64,000 nt of DNA, taken from positions 1 through 64,000 of the forward strand of contig NZ_LWSK01000002.1 of assembly GCF_001642955.1 (NCBI RefSeq), read 5' to 3'. This stretch comes from Rubripirellula obstinata. Its GTDB lineage: Bacteria > Planctomycetota > Planctomycetia > Pirellulales > Pirellulaceae. Below, one piece after another: positions 1 through 7,817 of this stretch. Numbering within the stretch: the stretch's first letter is position 1; every line of letters starts with the position of its first letter. The translations under genes and the position numbers were made by a program. The notes under the pieces are model-generated. The model saw nothing but the letters and a program-made list of their open reading frames with translations, ran no database searches and was not told the origin of the DNA.

Positions 1-1
1 C

Positions 2-109
2 AAGGTATCCGAGAAAAAGAAGAAGAAAATCAAACCACCCGAAGTCCGCCCCATCGAGAAAGAAGAACGCGAAAAGCTACAGCGAATTGATAACAACACG
101 GCTGCATAA
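2..109 (+). CDS. C-terminal fragment of an unrecognised gene (cut by the left edge)
   Basis: The second forward frame is open from the window edge to a TAA at 107-109 and encodes a short tail very rich in Lys, Glu and Arg (five consecutive lysines near its start), ending RIDNNTAA. It reads like the hydrophilic end of a real protein and better than the overlapping frame that runs into the flippase. No domain can be named from 35 residues. The stop codon overlaps the first bases of a dispersed repeat (108-127). Confidence 0.45.
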   Translation, partial: KVSEKKKKKIKPPEVRPIEKEEREKLQRIDNNTAA

Positions 110-1121
110 AACCCTTCACGGCGTTGGGCTGACGACCGGTGCGATCACCACCCTGATCGTTGTTGCGCTAAACTTTGTGGCACTTCCCGAAGAAAAGAAA
201 TCATTACTGCCGATCGCGCTGATTTGTGCTCTTAGCCTGGTGGGTCAACACGTCATGCTGATCATGACGGCGGTCGATCGTGGCAGTGGCGAGTTTGGCA
301 AATACAATTTGCGACGGTTTATCGCCGCCGCAGCTTTTCCCACGTTGTTGCTTGGGGCTGCATTATTGATCGAGATGACGGTCCCGCTTGCGGCAATTCT
401 GTTCGTGGTTGCCTCGCTGGTCTCGATGGCCGCGTGCGTGATTGGCGTTTCCAAACCATTGAGCGGTCCGACCGCGATTCCGACCAAACAATTGTTGAAA
501 GAGAGCCGCCCTTATGGCTTTTCAATGTTTGTGACGGATCTGTTTGAGCGGCTTGATTTGCTGTTGGTTCTTTGGCTCGCTCCGCTGGTCGAACAGGGCT
601 TCTACGCCGCCATGGTCCCTGCCGCTTACCCCCTGACGGTGATTCCCAACACGCTTGGATTGTTCCTGTTTAACGCAGGTGCAGATAAAAATAAGAACCT
701 AACGCGGTCGCATGTGAATCGAATTCTGGGTTCGTCGATCGCGGTGCAAACTCTGACGACCGTTGTGTTCATGCTGTTAATTGGGCCGCTGGTGGTGTTG
801 GTCTATGGACAGGACTTTGAGCCCGCGATTGAGTTTGTATTGTGGTTGGCTCCTGCGTCCGCGATTAAGGGTGTGCTTCAGGGGCTGGACAGTTACCTAA
901 AGGGTCGCGGTCGCCCGTTGGCACCGATCAAAGCACGTGGGTGCGCGATGTTGGTGATGTTTGTCACCGCAATGACGTTGGTACCGCACTATGGCACGGT
1001 CGCGATCGCGATGGCCGCACTGGCCGGACAGGTCGTTTGCTTGATTTGGTTATCCGCAATTGTTTACGGCGATGTTGGTCGTAACCATCCCAGCATGGAT
1101 ATCGCCGAGTCGCAGCCCTAG
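87..1121 (+). CDS. Polysaccharide flippase (Wzx/MATE-like), apparently N-terminally truncated
   Basis: The product is a polytopic membrane protein of up to 344 residues with many hydrophobic helices and the mid-protein pattern of O-antigen/polysaccharide flippases (a PYGFSMF stretch, then LDLLLVLWL, then GFYAAMVPAAYPL, near residues 140-190). Such proteins move lipid-linked sugars across the inner membrane and are usually above 400 residues. By alignment of recognisable segments from memory, roughly the first two helices are missing. The only upstream start is TTG at 87, and residues 8-14 are encoded by a dispersed intergenic repeat (108-127), so the true start is doubtful; an in-frame GTG lies at 177. 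It may be a 5'-truncated pseudogene or a gene with an altered start. It stands 13 bases before a glycosyltransferase, consistent with an exopolysaccharide cluster. Confidence 0.6.
   Translation: MITTRLHKTLHGVGLTTGAITTLIVVALNFVALPEEKKSLLPIALICALSLVGQHVMLIMTAVDRGSGEFGKYNLRRFIAAAAFPTLLLGAALLIEMTVPLAAILFVVASLVSMAACVIGVSKPLSGPTAIPTKQLLKESRPYGFSMFVTDLFERLDLLLVLWLAPLVEQGFYAAMVPAAYPLTVIPNTLGLFLFNAGADKNKNLTRSHVNRILGSSIAVQTLTTVVFMLLIGPLVVLVYGQDFEPAIEFVLWLAPASAIKGVLQGLDSYLKGRGRPLAPIKARGCAMLVMFVTAMTLVPHYGTVAIAMAALAGQVVCLIWLSAIVYGDVGRNHPSMDIAESQP
108..127 (+). repeat. Dispersed repeat B, copy 1
   Basis: The 20-base sequence AAACCCTTCACGGCGTTGGG occurs here and, in reverse orientation, at 15316-15335 and 18024-18043; a near copy is at 15442-15461. 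The other copies are intergenic. This one sits exactly between the stop of the upstream gene and the recognisable flippase coding sequence. Confidence 0.85.
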
Positions 1122-1134
1122 TTACGATTGTGCC

Positions 1135-2307
1135 ATGAAATCGGATCCAATCGCGCCGCCCAACGTCCAGAATTTGCACGTCGTTTTTCAAGTCAATTTT
1201 GTCGCGCCAAATCTCATCGCAGTAATGCAGGAACTGGCGAAGCGAGTTGGGAAGCTAACAATTTTGTCTTCGGTTGACATGGAGGCAAATCGGGACTGGA
1301 AAGCCGATTGGCAGGGGTTGGAGGTGGTGGTCCAGAATACTTGGACGCTGACACGAAAGCCGGTTCATCCATCTGGTTACCAAGAGATCAACTACATCCA
1401 CATTCCATTGGATACATTCGGGCAGTTGAGACGGCTGAAACCAGATGTGATCGTGTCACTGGAAATGGGGGCGCGTTCATTGTTGGCATCGCTGCACTGT
1501 CGGTTTATGAGACGAAAGACGAAACACGTGCTGGCGGTCTATGCTTCCGAGCGTAGTGAAGCTGGTCGAGGTCCGCTGCGTCGATGGCTCAGGCGACGAC
1601 TGGTCGCAAAAGCAAAAGTGATCACGTCCAACGGCCCAAGCTGTACGAGGCTGCTAAAGAGTTATGGTGCGGAAACTGACAAAATTCTGCCTTGGAATTA
1701 TGCCTCGGATCCTTGCAAACGATTCACTGGTGAAGTGCGTGGTCGTGATGACGCGATGCAGCTAGAATTGTTGACCGTGGGACAACTCACCGAGCGCAAA
1801 GGGATCATCACGGCTGCCGAGCAGCTTACCGATTGGGCCACCCAGAATCCAGCGACGACGGTGCGGTGGAATGTGGTTGGAACCGGACCGCTCGCTGGTG
1901 ATTTGGAAACGATCAGCCGGCCTGCCAATCTAAATTTAGTCATGCATGGACACCAATCGCCACAGCAGATTATCGACCATTATCGCGACAACGACTTTTT
2001 GTTATTTCCGACCCTGGCCGACGAATGGGGGCTGGTCGTTGATGAGGCCCTGCATTCCGGGTTGCCGGTACTTGGCAGCGTACACAGCCAAGCGGCTGAA
2101 ACTTTGATCGCCAACGGAAAGAATGGCTGGACTTACGATCCCGAACATCCCGGCGGGCTGTCATCGATTCTTGGCGACGTCCAGCCGGTCTTCGGCGACG
2201 CGTATCAACAAATGACCTGTACCGCTCGCGAGAGCGTTTCCGAACGAACCGCCGAAGCTTCTGCGGAACAATTGGTGACTGCGATGAAAGCGGTTGTGTC
2301 ACCGTGA
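1135..2307 (+). CDS. Glycosyltransferase, GT-B fold, GT4-like
   Basis: This 390-residue protein has the C-terminal half of GT4 glycosyltransferases: TVGQLTERKGI near 214-224, the NVVGTGPL strand-loop near 246-253, and the donor-binding segment DEWGLVVDEAL at 296-306. The first acidic residue of the usual E-x7-E pair is Asp296, the second is Glu304. It probably transfers a sugar from a nucleotide donor to a growing polysaccharide at the cytoplasmic membrane; donor and acceptor cannot be told. The ATG at 1135 is preferred over an upstream TTG at 1060 because the latter lies inside the flippase gene. It overlaps the next gene by four bases (GTGA), so the two are translationally coupled. Confidence 0.88.
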   Translation: MKSDPIAPPNVQNLHVVFQVNFVAPNLIAVMQELAKRVGKLTILSSVDMEANRDWKADWQGLEVVVQNTWTLTRKPVHPSGYQEINYIHIPLDTFGQLRRLKPDVIVSLEMGARSLLASLHCRFMRRKTKHVLAVYASERSEAGRGPLRRWLRRRLVAKAKVITSNGPSCTRLLKSYGAETDKILPWNYASDPCKRFTGEVRGRDDAMQLELLTVGQLTERKGIITAAEQLTDWATQNPATTVRWNVVGTGPLAGDLETISRPANLNLVMHGHQSPQQIIDHYRDNDFLLFPTLADEWGLVVDEALHSGLPVLGSVHSQAAETLIANGKNGWTYDPEHPGGLSSILGDVQPVFGDAYQQMTCTARESVSERTAEASAEQLVTAMKAVVSP

Positions 2308-3425
2308 CGGCAACCGCAACTATATCGTTGGCAGTGTATCTGGCTGACCAAAATCCGCGACGTGATCGGAGTTTGGGTATCACGTCGATGACGCAATCGT
2401 TGTTGAATTCTTTTGCCAAACGTGACGATTTGGAAATCACGCAGGTGATCTCCAAAAGTTCATTCAGGGACGATGTGGCGGCCAGCAGGACCAGACGTTT
2501 ACCGTTTCGAACTGACAACCCAATCGGTCGATTGATTGCGGACAAAGGGCATAACATGTTCACAAATCCTGAGGTGGATTTGTGGTATTACCCCAAGGGC
2601 TATGTTGCTCATTTTTGTCAGACGAGTGTCCCTAAGATTGGCACGATGCATGACACGATCGTGCAATACTACGCTGACCGTTACCCTGAAACCCGTAGCT
2701 CTCGAGCCTTTGATTATTGGATTGGAAATACCCAGCGAAGTCTTCGCAAACTTGATCGGGTGCTAACGATTTCAGAAACGGCTGCCAATCAATTGCGTCA
2801 GTTTTGTGATCGCTACAAAATAGCGATCCCGACAATTGACATTACCTACGAAGGCAGTTGCTGGGAACACAGACGCGGCGAGTCTTTTCAAAAACAGGGC
2901 AATGCCGTTCACCTTGCCTCGGCTTCGCCGCACAAGGGAACCAACCGTTTGCTTGGCCTGTGGAAAGTTTTGCAGGAAAGAAACAAAGACTTGCCTAGAA
3001 TGACGTTGGTGGGAAAGCTGGATCAAACAGGTCAGGAAATCTTTGATCAACTTGATAATGTCGAAATGAAGCCCACCGAGCAAATTGACGCGTTACAACA
3101 GACAGTTGGGCAAGCATCGGTCTTGTTGTTGCCCAGTGAAATAGAAGGTTTTGGCTTGCCCGCGTTGGAGGCGTACTATGTCGGGACACCGGTTTGCTAC
3201 GCCGGCGGTACGTCGGTCGCCGAAGTCATTGACCCAATGGGACATCAGGGCGAATTTGCGATTGATGACGTCGATGACTTTGCGCGTTCACTTGATTGGG
3301 CACTGGATTTGTCGCCCACAAACATCGGTCAGATTAACGACTTGATGTACGACCGTTTTTCAATCGCCAAAGTCACCGACCGCATCATCGAAGCTTTCCG
3401 AATGACGTTGGACGACAATCGTTGA
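2304..3425 (+). CDS. Glycosyltransferase, GT4-like
   Basis: This 373-residue protein starts at a GTG overlapping the stop of the preceding glycosyltransferase. GT4 features are ASPHKGTNRLLG near 206-217 (donor-site loop), TLVGKL near 234-239, and the E-x7-E segment EGFGLPALEA from Glu281 to Glu289, followed by GTPVCYAGGTSVAEV. The N-terminal half has a Rossmann-like layout with GTMHDTI, common in mannosyltransferase-like members. It is predicted to be cytosolic and to act in the same exopolysaccharide pathway as its neighbour. The specific sugar is not inferable. Confidence 0.88.
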   Translation: MTATATISLAVYLADQNPRRDRSLGITSMTQSLLNSFAKRDDLEITQVISKSSFRDDVAASRTRRLPFRTDNPIGRLIADKGHNMFTNPEVDLWYYPKGYVAHFCQTSVPKIGTMHDTIVQYYADRYPETRSSRAFDYWIGNTQRSLRKLDRVLTISETAANQLRQFCDRYKIAIPTIDITYEGSCWEHRRGESFQKQGNAVHLASASPHKGTNRLLGLWKVLQERNKDLPRMTLVGKLDQTGQEIFDQLDNVEMKPTEQIDALQQTVGQASVLLLPSEIEGFGLPALEAYYVGTPVCYAGGTSVAEVIDPMGHQGEFAIDDVDDFARSLDWALDLSPTNIGQINDLMYDRFSIAKVTDRIIEAFRMTLDDNR

Positions 3426-3435
3426 GTAGTGTTGC

Positions 3436-3966
3436 ATGGCATTTTTGTTATTACTGATCGACGGCTACAACGTCTTATCGCCTGCTGCTGCACCGACCCG
3501 AAGTGATCCGTTGTGGCTGCACCGCGAACGAATGCAATTGATTTCTCGCTTGACGACTCACCTTGCACCGGAAACTTGCCAAAGAACCTGTGTTGTCTTC
3601 GACGCGGCCAACCCGCCCCCAGATCGTCCCGATCGTTTTGAAATCGGCGGGATCGATATTCGTTTTGCGGTCGATCACCCCGAAGCCGATGATCTGATCG
3701 AAGAGATGATTCGTGATCACCATGTTCCCAAAAAATTGACGGTCATTTCATCGGACCATCGCGTTCAGACAGCCGCGCGGCGGCGCGGCGCGACCGCCTT
3801 GGATTCGCAGCAATGGATCGATGACTTGCTTGACGGAAAGATCCGTTTGTCCAGCCAAGCGAGTGGAGCAGGGCAGGGCGGTGAGAACGAATCGATCGAT
3901 CACGATTCGAAGCCCTCGGTCGATCAGGATGAAGTCAACGAATGGATGGATAAGTTTGGGTTTTGA
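3436..3966 (+). CDS. YacP-like NYN (PIN-like) domain protein
   Basis: This 176-residue protein carries the NYN/YacP signature: an N-terminal strand ending in IDGYNVL (Asp9), a second acidic segment EADDLIEEMI near 83-92, and the ISSDHRVQTAARRRGA motif near 104-119. NYN domains are metal-dependent RNases of the PIN-like fold; the Bacillus homologue Rae1 cleaves mRNA on the ribosome, so an RNA-cleaving role is likely though not proven here. The acidic, Ser-rich C-terminus ends EWMDKFGF. It begins ten bases after the glycosyltransferase stop and may be co-transcribed, but it has no evident link to sugar metabolism. A strong palindrome follows its stop. Confidence 0.85.
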   Translation: MAFLLLLIDGYNVLSPAAAPTRSDPLWLHRERMQLISRLTTHLAPETCQRTCVVFDAANPPPDRPDRFEIGGIDIRFAVDHPEADDLIEEMIRDHHVPKKLTVISSDHRVQTAARRRGATALDSQQWIDDLLDGKIRLSSQASGAGQGGENESIDHDSKPSVDQDEVNEWMDKFGF

Positions 3967-3984
3967 AACGGTGATCGTTTCAAC

Positions 3985-4090
3985 GTAGGCCGGAACAAGC
4001 CGCTTCGGCGCAGTTCCGGCAATTGCATGTTGGGATGCCTGTCGGTGCCTGTCTGCCGGAACTGCGCCGAAGCGGCTTGTTCCGGCCTAC
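3985..4090. repeat. Large perfect palindrome, repeat family A (probable bidirectional terminator)
   Basis: Two 37-base arms, 3985-4021 and 4054-4090, are exact reverse complements around a 32-base loop. Each arm starts with GTAGGCCGGAACAAGC or its complement. It fills the space between the convergent NYN and transglutaminase genes and ends two bases before the latter's stop. A related but degenerate element lies at 7698-7784. It could fold in RNA from either strand and so end both transcripts. Confidence 0.9.
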
Positions 4091-4092
4091 AG

Positions 4093-4998
4093 CTACAGTG
4101 AAATCGGTGCAACATCGACCGAAACGCTTAACTTCGTCGAACCACCGCCGATTACCACGCCTCGCATCGGACTGACTTCGCTGTAATCGCGACCGATACA
4201 AATCGGAATGTGGTTGATTTCGGAAACGCACGCGTTGGTGGGATCAAAGCTAACCCAGCCCCATTTTTCGCCGGCATAAACGCTGATCCAGGCGTGCGAT
4301 TCATCGGCACCGACCAAGCGTGGCTGACCTTCCAACGGAATCGTTCGCAAGTAACCGCTGACGTAGCGTGCGGGGATTCCGATCGATCGCAAACACGCGA
4401 TCTGCACATGAGCAAAGTCTTGGCAAACACCGGCCTTCAAAGCGAAAGCAGCATCCGTTGCGGTGTTGACGTCGGTTGCTGCCGAATCATAACGAAAGTC
4501 CTGATGAATTCGCTTGGTCAAATCCAGCGTCGCTTGCAAGATCGGGCGTCCTGGTGGAAACGACGGAGCGGCGTACTGAGCAAACGCTTGGCTGCGCATA
4601 ATCCGCGGCGAATCATGCAGGTATTCTTGAGCTTCAAGCCAGCCAGGATTCTCGCCACTGCTGATCCGTTGGCGAACCATTTCCCACGGCGGCGAATCGA
4701 GTTTCATCACGGACTGCTTACGCGATACCGTCACCTCGCTAACAACGTTCACGGTAAGTTCGCGGTGCAGCAGCTCAATCGAAAAAGAGGTCACCTGATT
4801 GCCAAAGTAATCGAAATGATGTTCGACAAAAGTTGGCTCGGGCGTAATTTTTGTTTCCGCCTGATGACAGTTCATCGACAAACAGGGCGAATCAATGCTG
4901 TGCGGCATCATTCGCAATTGGTTCTGGCAAATGGCGACGGCGGATTCATACCGGTAATCAGTACGATGGCTGATGCGGTAGCTGGCGGAATCAGTCAA
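4093..4998 (-). CDS. Transglutaminase-like cysteine peptidase-fold protein
   Basis: This 301-residue protein has the bacterial transglutaminase-like N-terminal beta region (YRISHRTDYRYES near 7-19) and a transglutaminase core with the Cys192-His235-Asp252 triad (KAGVCQDFAH, DESHAWISV, SFDPTNAC). Family members are thiol enzymes that hydrolyse or transfer amide bonds. It is the last gene of the operon, starting five bases after the stop of the fused ATP-grasp/alpha-E gene. The start is TTG at 4998; the next in-frame ATG would remove the conserved N-terminal motif. In related operons this enzyme is predicted to trim or transfer peptides made by the ATP-grasp ligase; the substrate here is unknown. 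Confidence 0.9.
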   Translation of the reverse strand: MTDSASYRISHRTDYRYESAVAICQNQLRMMPHSIDSPCLSMNCHQAETKITPEPTFVEHHFDYFGNQVTSFSIELLHRELTVNVVSEVTVSRKQSVMKLDSPPWEMVRQRISSGENPGWLEAQEYLHDSPRIMRSQAFAQYAAPSFPPGRPILQATLDLTKRIHQDFRYDSAATDVNTATDAAFALKAGVCQDFAHVQIACLRSIGIPARYVSGYLRTIPLEGQPRLVGADESHAWISVYAGEKWGWVSFDPTNACVSEINHIPICIGRDYSEVSPMRGVVIGGGSTKLSVSVDVAPISL

Positions 4999-5003
4999 TG
5001 CGA

Positions 5004-7613
5004 TTACTCGACGTTAGGTAGCTTGGGGATGATTGCCCCTGACCCGGCGGATCCAGGTCGCGACGCGATGGGGTCAATGCGACCGGTCAATTCAACCGTC
5101 GCACCGGTGTGGATCAAATACCTTGCGGTGATGGCATCAGACAAATCGGGCAATTCGTTGGTTAGCTTCGTCAACAACTCATTCAAGCTGACGCGGACGC
5201 CTCGTGCATTGGCGTGGGACAACTCGGCTGGGTCATCCATCGTGACGCAATGCAAAAGTTTGCGAGCCATCTTTTCGTCCGGCCCCAAGCCTACTTCGTG
5301 ATGATCCGAGGGTAGCTCGCGGACGTGTTGATCAATCATCAGCAATTGATACATGATTGAACGCGGATTAGTTTCGTCGTTAACCAGCAAATCAATCACT
5401 GCGGTAGGTTGCATTTGCAGTAGATAACGCGACCGATACGTCATCATGCTATCGGTGGTTTGCAAAACTGATTCCAGAACAGGTGATTCGTCTTCGATCG
5501 GATTCACCAACATTGCCGAAAGCAGTTCGGCCGTTTGGTAGGCGCGTTCGATTCGACGTCCCAATTGCAAGAATCGCCATCCATGCGTTCGCGTCATGCT
5601 CTCGATCACTAATCCCGAAAACGCCTGTAGGTCGGTGATGATTCCATCCAGCCGGTTGATGACGGCTGCTATGTCGGTTGCATCGGAATGGTTGTCCCTA
5701 ACCAAGTGGTCGCCAATCTTTTTGATGATTCGGTAAGCGTCCAGCGAGACTCGGTCGTGGACCGACATGGCTTTTTCGCCCATGTCACGAATCCCGGCAA
5801 GCAAACCACCTAGTTTTTCGGCGTCAAACAGGCTTTCCGGAAGAACCTTTTCCAGCGATGGCAATTTCTCCCCCAGTCCCGCGATCGCGTGATCGGGTTC
5901 CAGTTGCCCCAGCGCGGCGAGGGCGGCAACCATGCGAGGAAGTTCGACAATGTCTTCGAGTTGAGTCTCGCCAGCGATTCGAATCAGGGTGGCGCGAAGC
6001 AGTCGAGCAATCGATTCGCTGCGCTCGGCACTGCGCCCAAGCCAGAACAGACTTTCGCCAACTCGGCTCGGCATCTCTGCACCACCGCGGACCAAATTGA
6101 TCGGCGCATGGGACTGCTTCAGCAGCGTGACTTCGTGATCAACCGGCTTATCATTCGCGATCCAGCAATCCAGCCCAAGGCGACCGCTGGTCGGACTCTG
6201 GTCCAACGTTCGCGGATCAGGACTGACCCTAGCCAGTCCGCCGGGCATCACTTCCACACCATCCGCGGTTTGAACTTGGAACGATCGTAACGCAACGTGC
6301 CACGATTCCAACTTGCCCTCGTGCCAAACCGGTGTGCTGCTTCGCGAAGGTCGATGCTGAGCGACAAAGTTGTGTGGTTGAGCTTTGATTTGGTCAACCA
6401 AGTCGCTTTTCTCCGCAGCGGTCATTTCGTCTGGTGAAATGGGTGGTTCAGAAGAAACATAGAACGCAGGCCTTAGAATCAGTTCATCAAGATGCTCCAA
6501 AACGAAGGCTCGTTCGGATTGTCCACCGCACCAATACGTCCCGATGCTTGGCAGCGAAGGTTCCTCGCCAAACAAAAACTTGGATGCCGCAGGCAGGAAC
6601 GGCATCAGCGCCGGCATCTGAGCGAGCGTGCTGCCGATGCTGTTGGCCACAGCGACGTTGCCGCTGCGGATCGTTTGCAGCAACCCGGTCGCGCCTTGTT
6701 GTGATGAAGGGTTCAATTCAAGTGGATCGCTTTTGCGGTCCGAGATATGTCGGCACAAAACATCAATCGGCAACAATCCGCCAAGCGTTTTTAGATTCAG
6801 CTTGCCGCCACGGACGGCCAAGTCCCGCCCCTGGACCATGGTGTAACCAAGGTAGCGTGCAAGATAGGCGTCTTCGATATAACGATAGCTGTGCTGACCG
6901 GGCGTCAGGATTGCAACTCGCGGGTTTTCGGGGCTTCCGGCTGCAAGTGAATTGAGATGTTGTCTCAACGCTGAAAAAAACGAGGCAACGCGGACGACGT
7001 TGTTTCCACGCAGCAGCTTTTGAAAAACGCGGCTGGTGATGATCCGGTTTTCCAGTGCGTAACCCAATCCGCTTGGTGCCCGCGTGCGATCACCGGTCAC
7101 CCACCATGTGCCGTCCTTGTCGCGTGCTAGGTCGGTCGCGGTAACATCCAACCGAAGCTTTGTTTGAGGCAGTTCGTGGTAGACGCGATAGTAGTTGTGA
7201 TTGGCGCTTAGCAATTCCGCTGGCAAGACTTTGGCTTTTAACAGCTTTTGTTCGCCCAGCAGGTCGCCCAAGATCGCTTCCAACAATCGCACGCGCTGTT
7301 GCAATCCGGCTTCAAGCAATTGCCATTTCTGCGCGTCCAACACCAATGGGATCGCGGCAAGTTTCCATGGCCGCGCCGATCGCTTGATAATGTCAGCGAA
7401 TTGAAAGTTCGCACCGCTTTCTCGAACAAGTCTTTCGATTTCGTGCGAAGCTTTGGAAATGCCAGCGGGACCAAGGTCGTCCAGGCTAGAAATCAATGAT
7501 TTCCAAGCCGGCCGAACGGTACCGTCGGCTGCACGACATTCGTCATACTGGTCGCCGGAAGGCATGTACTTCGTAAAGGGATCAGAGGGGAGAATGGTCT
7601 GGTTCAATTCCAA
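5004..7613 (-). CDS. Circularly permuted ATP-grasp fused to alpha-E domain
   Basis: The 869-residue protein joins a circularly permuted ATP-grasp (about 15-505, with GDQYDECRAADG, VAILTPG, VMPGGLARV) to an all-helical alpha-E domain (about 513-840, starting SRVGESLFWLGRSAERSESIARLL). ATP-grasp ligases of this family are predicted to form amide bonds between peptides or amino acids. The stand-alone paralogue at 12281-13789 has YVLEDN, RRVDD and VIKAANESGGYG, whereas here the corresponding positions read WVTGDR, CRHISD and LILRPAFYVSS. The usual ATP-contacting Lys (Lys387 in the paralogue) is Arg381, so catalysis is doubtful. The start is TTG at 7613, the first NTG after an in-frame stop; ATG at 7565 is an alternative. 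Confidence 0.88.
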   Translation of the reverse strand: MELNQTILPSDPFTKYMPSGDQYDECRAADGTVRPAWKSLISSLDDLGPAGISKASHEIERLVRESGANFQFADIIKRSARPWKLAAIPLVLDAQKWQLLEAGLQQRVRLLEAILGDLLGEQKLLKAKVLPAELLSANHNYYRVYHELPQTKLRLDVTATDLARDKDGTWWVTGDRTRAPSGLGYALENRIITSRVFQKLLRGNNVVRVASFFSALRQHLNSLAAGSPENPRVAILTPGQHSYRYIEDAYLARYLGYTMVQGRDLAVRGGKLNLKTLGGLLPIDVLCRHISDRKSDPLELNPSSQQGATGLLQTIRSGNVAVANSIGSTLAQMPALMPFLPAASKFLFGEEPSLPSIGTYWCGGQSERAFVLEHLDELILRPAFYVSSEPPISPDEMTAAEKSDLVDQIKAQPHNFVAQHRPSRSSTPVWHEGKLESWHVALRSFQVQTADGVEVMPGGLARVSPDPRTLDQSPTSGRLGLDCWIANDKPVDHEVTLLKQSHAPINLVRGGAEMPSRVGESLFWLGRSAERSESIARLLRATLIRIAGETQLEDIVELPRMVAALAALGQLEPDHAIAGLGEKLPSLEKVLPESLFDAEKLGGLLAGIRDMGEKAMSVHDRVSLDAYRIIKKIGDHLVRDNHSDATDIAAVINRLDGIITDLQAFSGLVIESMTRTHGWRFLQLGRRIERAYQTAELLSAMLVNPIEDESPVLESVLQTTDSMMTYRSRYLLQMQPTAVIDLLVNDETNPRSIMYQLLMIDQHVRELPSDHHEVGLGPDEKMARKLLHCVTMDDPAELSHANARGVRVSLNELLTKLTNELPDLSDAITARYLIHTGATVELTGRIDPIASRPGSAGSGAIIPKLPNVE

Positions 7614-7697
7614 AGCCGCCGAACATGGAATGGGAAACCATCAATCTTAGTTCGCGATTGAACTTAGCGACATGGTGGGTCATCGGTTGCAAACTGC

Positions 7698-7784
7698 GTA
7701 GGCCGGAACAAGCTTAACGCAGTTCCGGCAATTGCATGGTATTGAATCAAATTGCCGGACCTGCGCTAAGCTTGTTCCGACCGA
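7698..7784. repeat. Imperfect palindrome, repeat family A
   Basis: Arms 7704-7733 and 7750-7779 are reverse complements with two mismatches, and the outer GTAGGCC matches the element at 3985-4090. It lies in the 204-base gap between the DUF2126 gene and the fused ATP-grasp gene, on the template of one operon, where it may attenuate transcription or protect mRNA ends. Confidence 0.85.
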
Positions 7785-7817
7785 CAACTATTCTCAAAAC
7801 CAAAAACGTGACGCTTC

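Noticed and set aside
4210-5301. 363-residue open frame on the + strand
   Set aside because: It is antisense to the transglutaminase and ATP-grasp genes, whose motifs are clear, and its translation shows no domain.
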